From SIG78 sp045533055 (lineage in GTDB: Bacteria; Verrucomicrobiota; Lentisphaeria; Victivallales; Victivallaceae), in assembly GCA_045533055.1 (NCBI GenBank), contig JAZSHD010000048.1:1-6611 (forward strand): DNA of 6,611 nucleotides, read 5' to 3'. Position 1 is the stretch's first letter; each line of letters opens with the position of its first letter. The notes beneath the pieces were generated by a model. It searched no databases. It was not told the DNA's origin and worked only from the letters and a program-made list of their open reading frames with translations. Positions 5,428 to 6,611 of this stretch are shown here, one piece after another. The position numbers and the translations under genes were made by a program.

Positions 5428-6527
5428 TTTTTCAACTCTTTCTTTACATTATTCAAAAGTTTCATCATTTCGTCGTGCTGGCTTTCGATGGAACGCACCA
5501 GCTGGAACTGGCTGCGGCAGCGGTCAAGGTTGTGCCCTGCCCGGTGGGTCTTGAAGTATACATCGCCTTCCAGATAGTCGGTGAGAAATCTTGTTCCGAT
5601 CTCCAGAGTGATCAACGCTCCGGCAAAGGGCAGATTTTCCAGCTCCACATCATTAAGCACTCTGCCGGCTTCCGAGCAGTAGCCCCGCAGGAGAGCTTCA
5701 AACATATTAAAACGCATACAGATCTTGCTCAAATCCACTTCGTCTTCCAGTGCGGGCGATGTACCGGTACGCACCATATCGCCAAAGTCGTAATGGGCAA
5801 GGCCGGGCATGACCGTATCCAGGTCGATAACGCAAATACCCGAACCGGTGGCGTCGTCGATCATCACATTATTGAGTTTGGTATCGTTGTGGGTGATGCG
5901 TTCGGGAATCACGCCGTCGGCTTGCAGTTTGACAAGTTTTTCGGTCATGGGCTTGCGGGAAAGCACAAAGTCGATTTCTGCTGCCACATCCTTGACCCGG
6001 TTGCATTTATCCAGCCTGATGGCGTTTTCCAACTGCTGCACCCGCACGGGAGTGTTGTGGAAATCTTTGATGGTTTCCGCCAGTCTGCCGCCGGGGATAT
6101 CCGACAAATCCGCCTGAAAACGCCCGAAGGCACGGGCGGCTTCGTATGCCTGCTTTTCGGTTTCCAATATATCGTAGCTCTTGGCGTTTTCGATAAATAA
6201 ATAGGTTCTGAAGTAGTTGCCTTCCGCATCAATAACATAGCTCTTGCCATCCACCGCCGGAACCAGAGTCAGAGTCTGCCGCGAGTTTTCCGACTTTGCC
6301 GCCAAGTGGCTGGTCACCCGCCGGATGTTTTCCATAAGGTTCACCGGATCGCGGAAAACATTGGTGTTGATACGCTGCAATATGTAACGCATCCGGGCAC
6401 CCGCCTGATCGAAGACCATTTCAAAAGTGTCGTTGATATGTCCGTTGCCGTACGGGGCAACACTTACCAGATCGCCATACAGACAAAACTGTTTGACGAT
6501 CGCCTGAAAATCAAACTTCTTATTCAT
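5424..6527 (-). CDS. nahK: N-acetylhexosamine 1-kinase (NahK/LnpB-like, APH fold)
   Basis: The 367-residue protein has the aminoglycoside-phosphotransferase fold and closely resembles bifidobacterial NahK (about 359 residues). That enzyme uses ATP to phosphorylate the anomeric carbon of GlcNAc or GalNAc in the cytoplasm, yielding the 1-phosphate. Visible elements are YGNGHINDTF (26-35, nucleotide loop), RYILQRINTNVF (47-58), the catalytic loop HNDTKLNN (213-220, base D215), the metal-binding DLDTVMPG (235-242) and DFGD (247-250). The start ATG at 6527 matches the family N-terminus. AGGAG at 6538-6542 lies 10 nt upstream, slightly far. The epimerase follows with a 4-nt overlap, as in lacto-N-biose pathway clusters, but no phosphorylase or uridylyltransferase is within the window. 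Related enzymes include homoserine-kinase-like and other sugar kinases; the NahK-like motifs make those less likely. No clear promoter is visible before the repeat that begins about 30 bp upstream. Confidence 0.86.
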   Translation of the reverse strand: MNKKFDFQAIVKQFCLYGDLVSVAPYGNGHINDTFEMVFDQAGARMRYILQRINTNVFRDPVNLMENIRRVTSHLAAKSENSRQTLTLVPAVDGKSYVIDAEGNYFRTYLFIENAKSYDILETEKQAYEAARAFGRFQADLSDIPGGRLAETIKDFHNTPVRVQQLENAIRLDKCNRVKDVAAEIDFVLSRKPMTEKLVKLQADGVIPERITHNDTKLNNVMIDDATGSGICVIDLDTVMPGLAHYDFGDMVRTGTSPALEDEVDLSKICMRFNMFEALLRGYCSEAGRVLNDVELENLPFAGALITLEIGTRFLTDYLEGDVYFKTHRAGHNLDRCRSQFQLVRSIESQHDEMMKLLNNVKKELKK

Positions 6528-6553
6528 AAATCTTTATCTCCTGCAATTATTCG

Positions 6554-6611
6554 CTATGTTCCCAACAAGGGTCGGTACTTGAGGAGGGGAAAAAGACCTT
6601 TTGAGGAAAGG
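6554..6611. repeat. Second copy of the dispersed palindromic repeat, cut by window edge
   Basis: From TGTTCCCAACAAGGG (6557 onward) to the TTTTG near 6603, this copy matches 698-743 with one substitution (T707 to C6566) and one inserted G in the GGGG run. After that the copies diverge (AGGAAAGG here), which corresponds to the loop of the full copy. Only the left arm lies inside the window. The returning arm would be expected just beyond the right edge. The element begins about 30 bp before the nahK start codon. Confidence 0.8.

Noticed and set aside
4567..5577. Long plus-strand open frame of 336 codons opposite the epimerase
   Set aside because: It is antisense to a gene with clear catalytic motifs, crosses into the next gene, is rich in Gly/Phe/His as expected of a mirrored frame, and has no recognisable domain.
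5475..6200. Plus-strand open frame of 241 codons opposite nahK
   Set aside because: It lies wholly inside nahK on the other strand and has the same mirrored-frame composition and no family resemblance.

Overview
The window looks like chromosomal DNA of a free-living or host-associated bacterium. The Hanks-type kinases with N-terminal zinc ribbons, the bacterial-type promoters and the dispersed palindromic repeat would fit the Planctomycetota-Verrucomicrobiota-Lentisphaerota group (for instance a gut Lentisphaerota). That placement is an impression from gene style, not something the sequence proves.

Layout from left to right. Positions 1-411 (minus) hold the N-terminal part of a zinc-ribbon Ser/Thr protein kinase that continues beyond the left edge. 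Positions 412-833 are non-coding and contain a perfect 11-bp inverted repeat and a large hairpin (695-793). Positions 834-1820 (minus) hold a second, complete zinc-ribbon Ser/Thr kinase with its own near-consensus promoter. A 208-bp gap follows. Positions 2029-2502 (minus) hold a short CYTH/triphosphate tunnel protein. This gene is divergent from dxs (2582-4447, plus), which makes 1-deoxy-D-xylulose-5-phosphate for the MEP isoprenoid pathway. The two genes share an 80-bp region with face-to-face promoters whose extended -10 elements form a perfect inverted repeat. The dxs gene runs convergently into a two-gene minus-strand operon, separated by a nested hairpin that probably terminates transcription on both strands. 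The operon consists of an N-acetylhexosamine 1-kinase (nahK-like, 5424-6527) and a 4-nt-overlapping GalE/WbpP-like nucleotide-sugar 4-epimerase (4510-5427).

The operon reads as amino-sugar salvage. Free GlcNAc or GalNAc would be phosphorylated at C1, activated to a UDP-sugar by an enzyme not in this window, and interconverted at C4 by the epimerase. This is the logic of the bifidobacterial lacto-N-biose/galacto-N-biose pathway. The other genes (kinases, CYTH, dxs) show no clear pathway link with it.

The most unusual non-gene element is a repeat present at least twice: as a complete 99-nt near-perfect hairpin at 695-793, and as a half copy cut by the right edge at about 6554-6611, directly upstream of nahK. 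It looks like a dispersed REP- or MITE-like intergenic palindrome.
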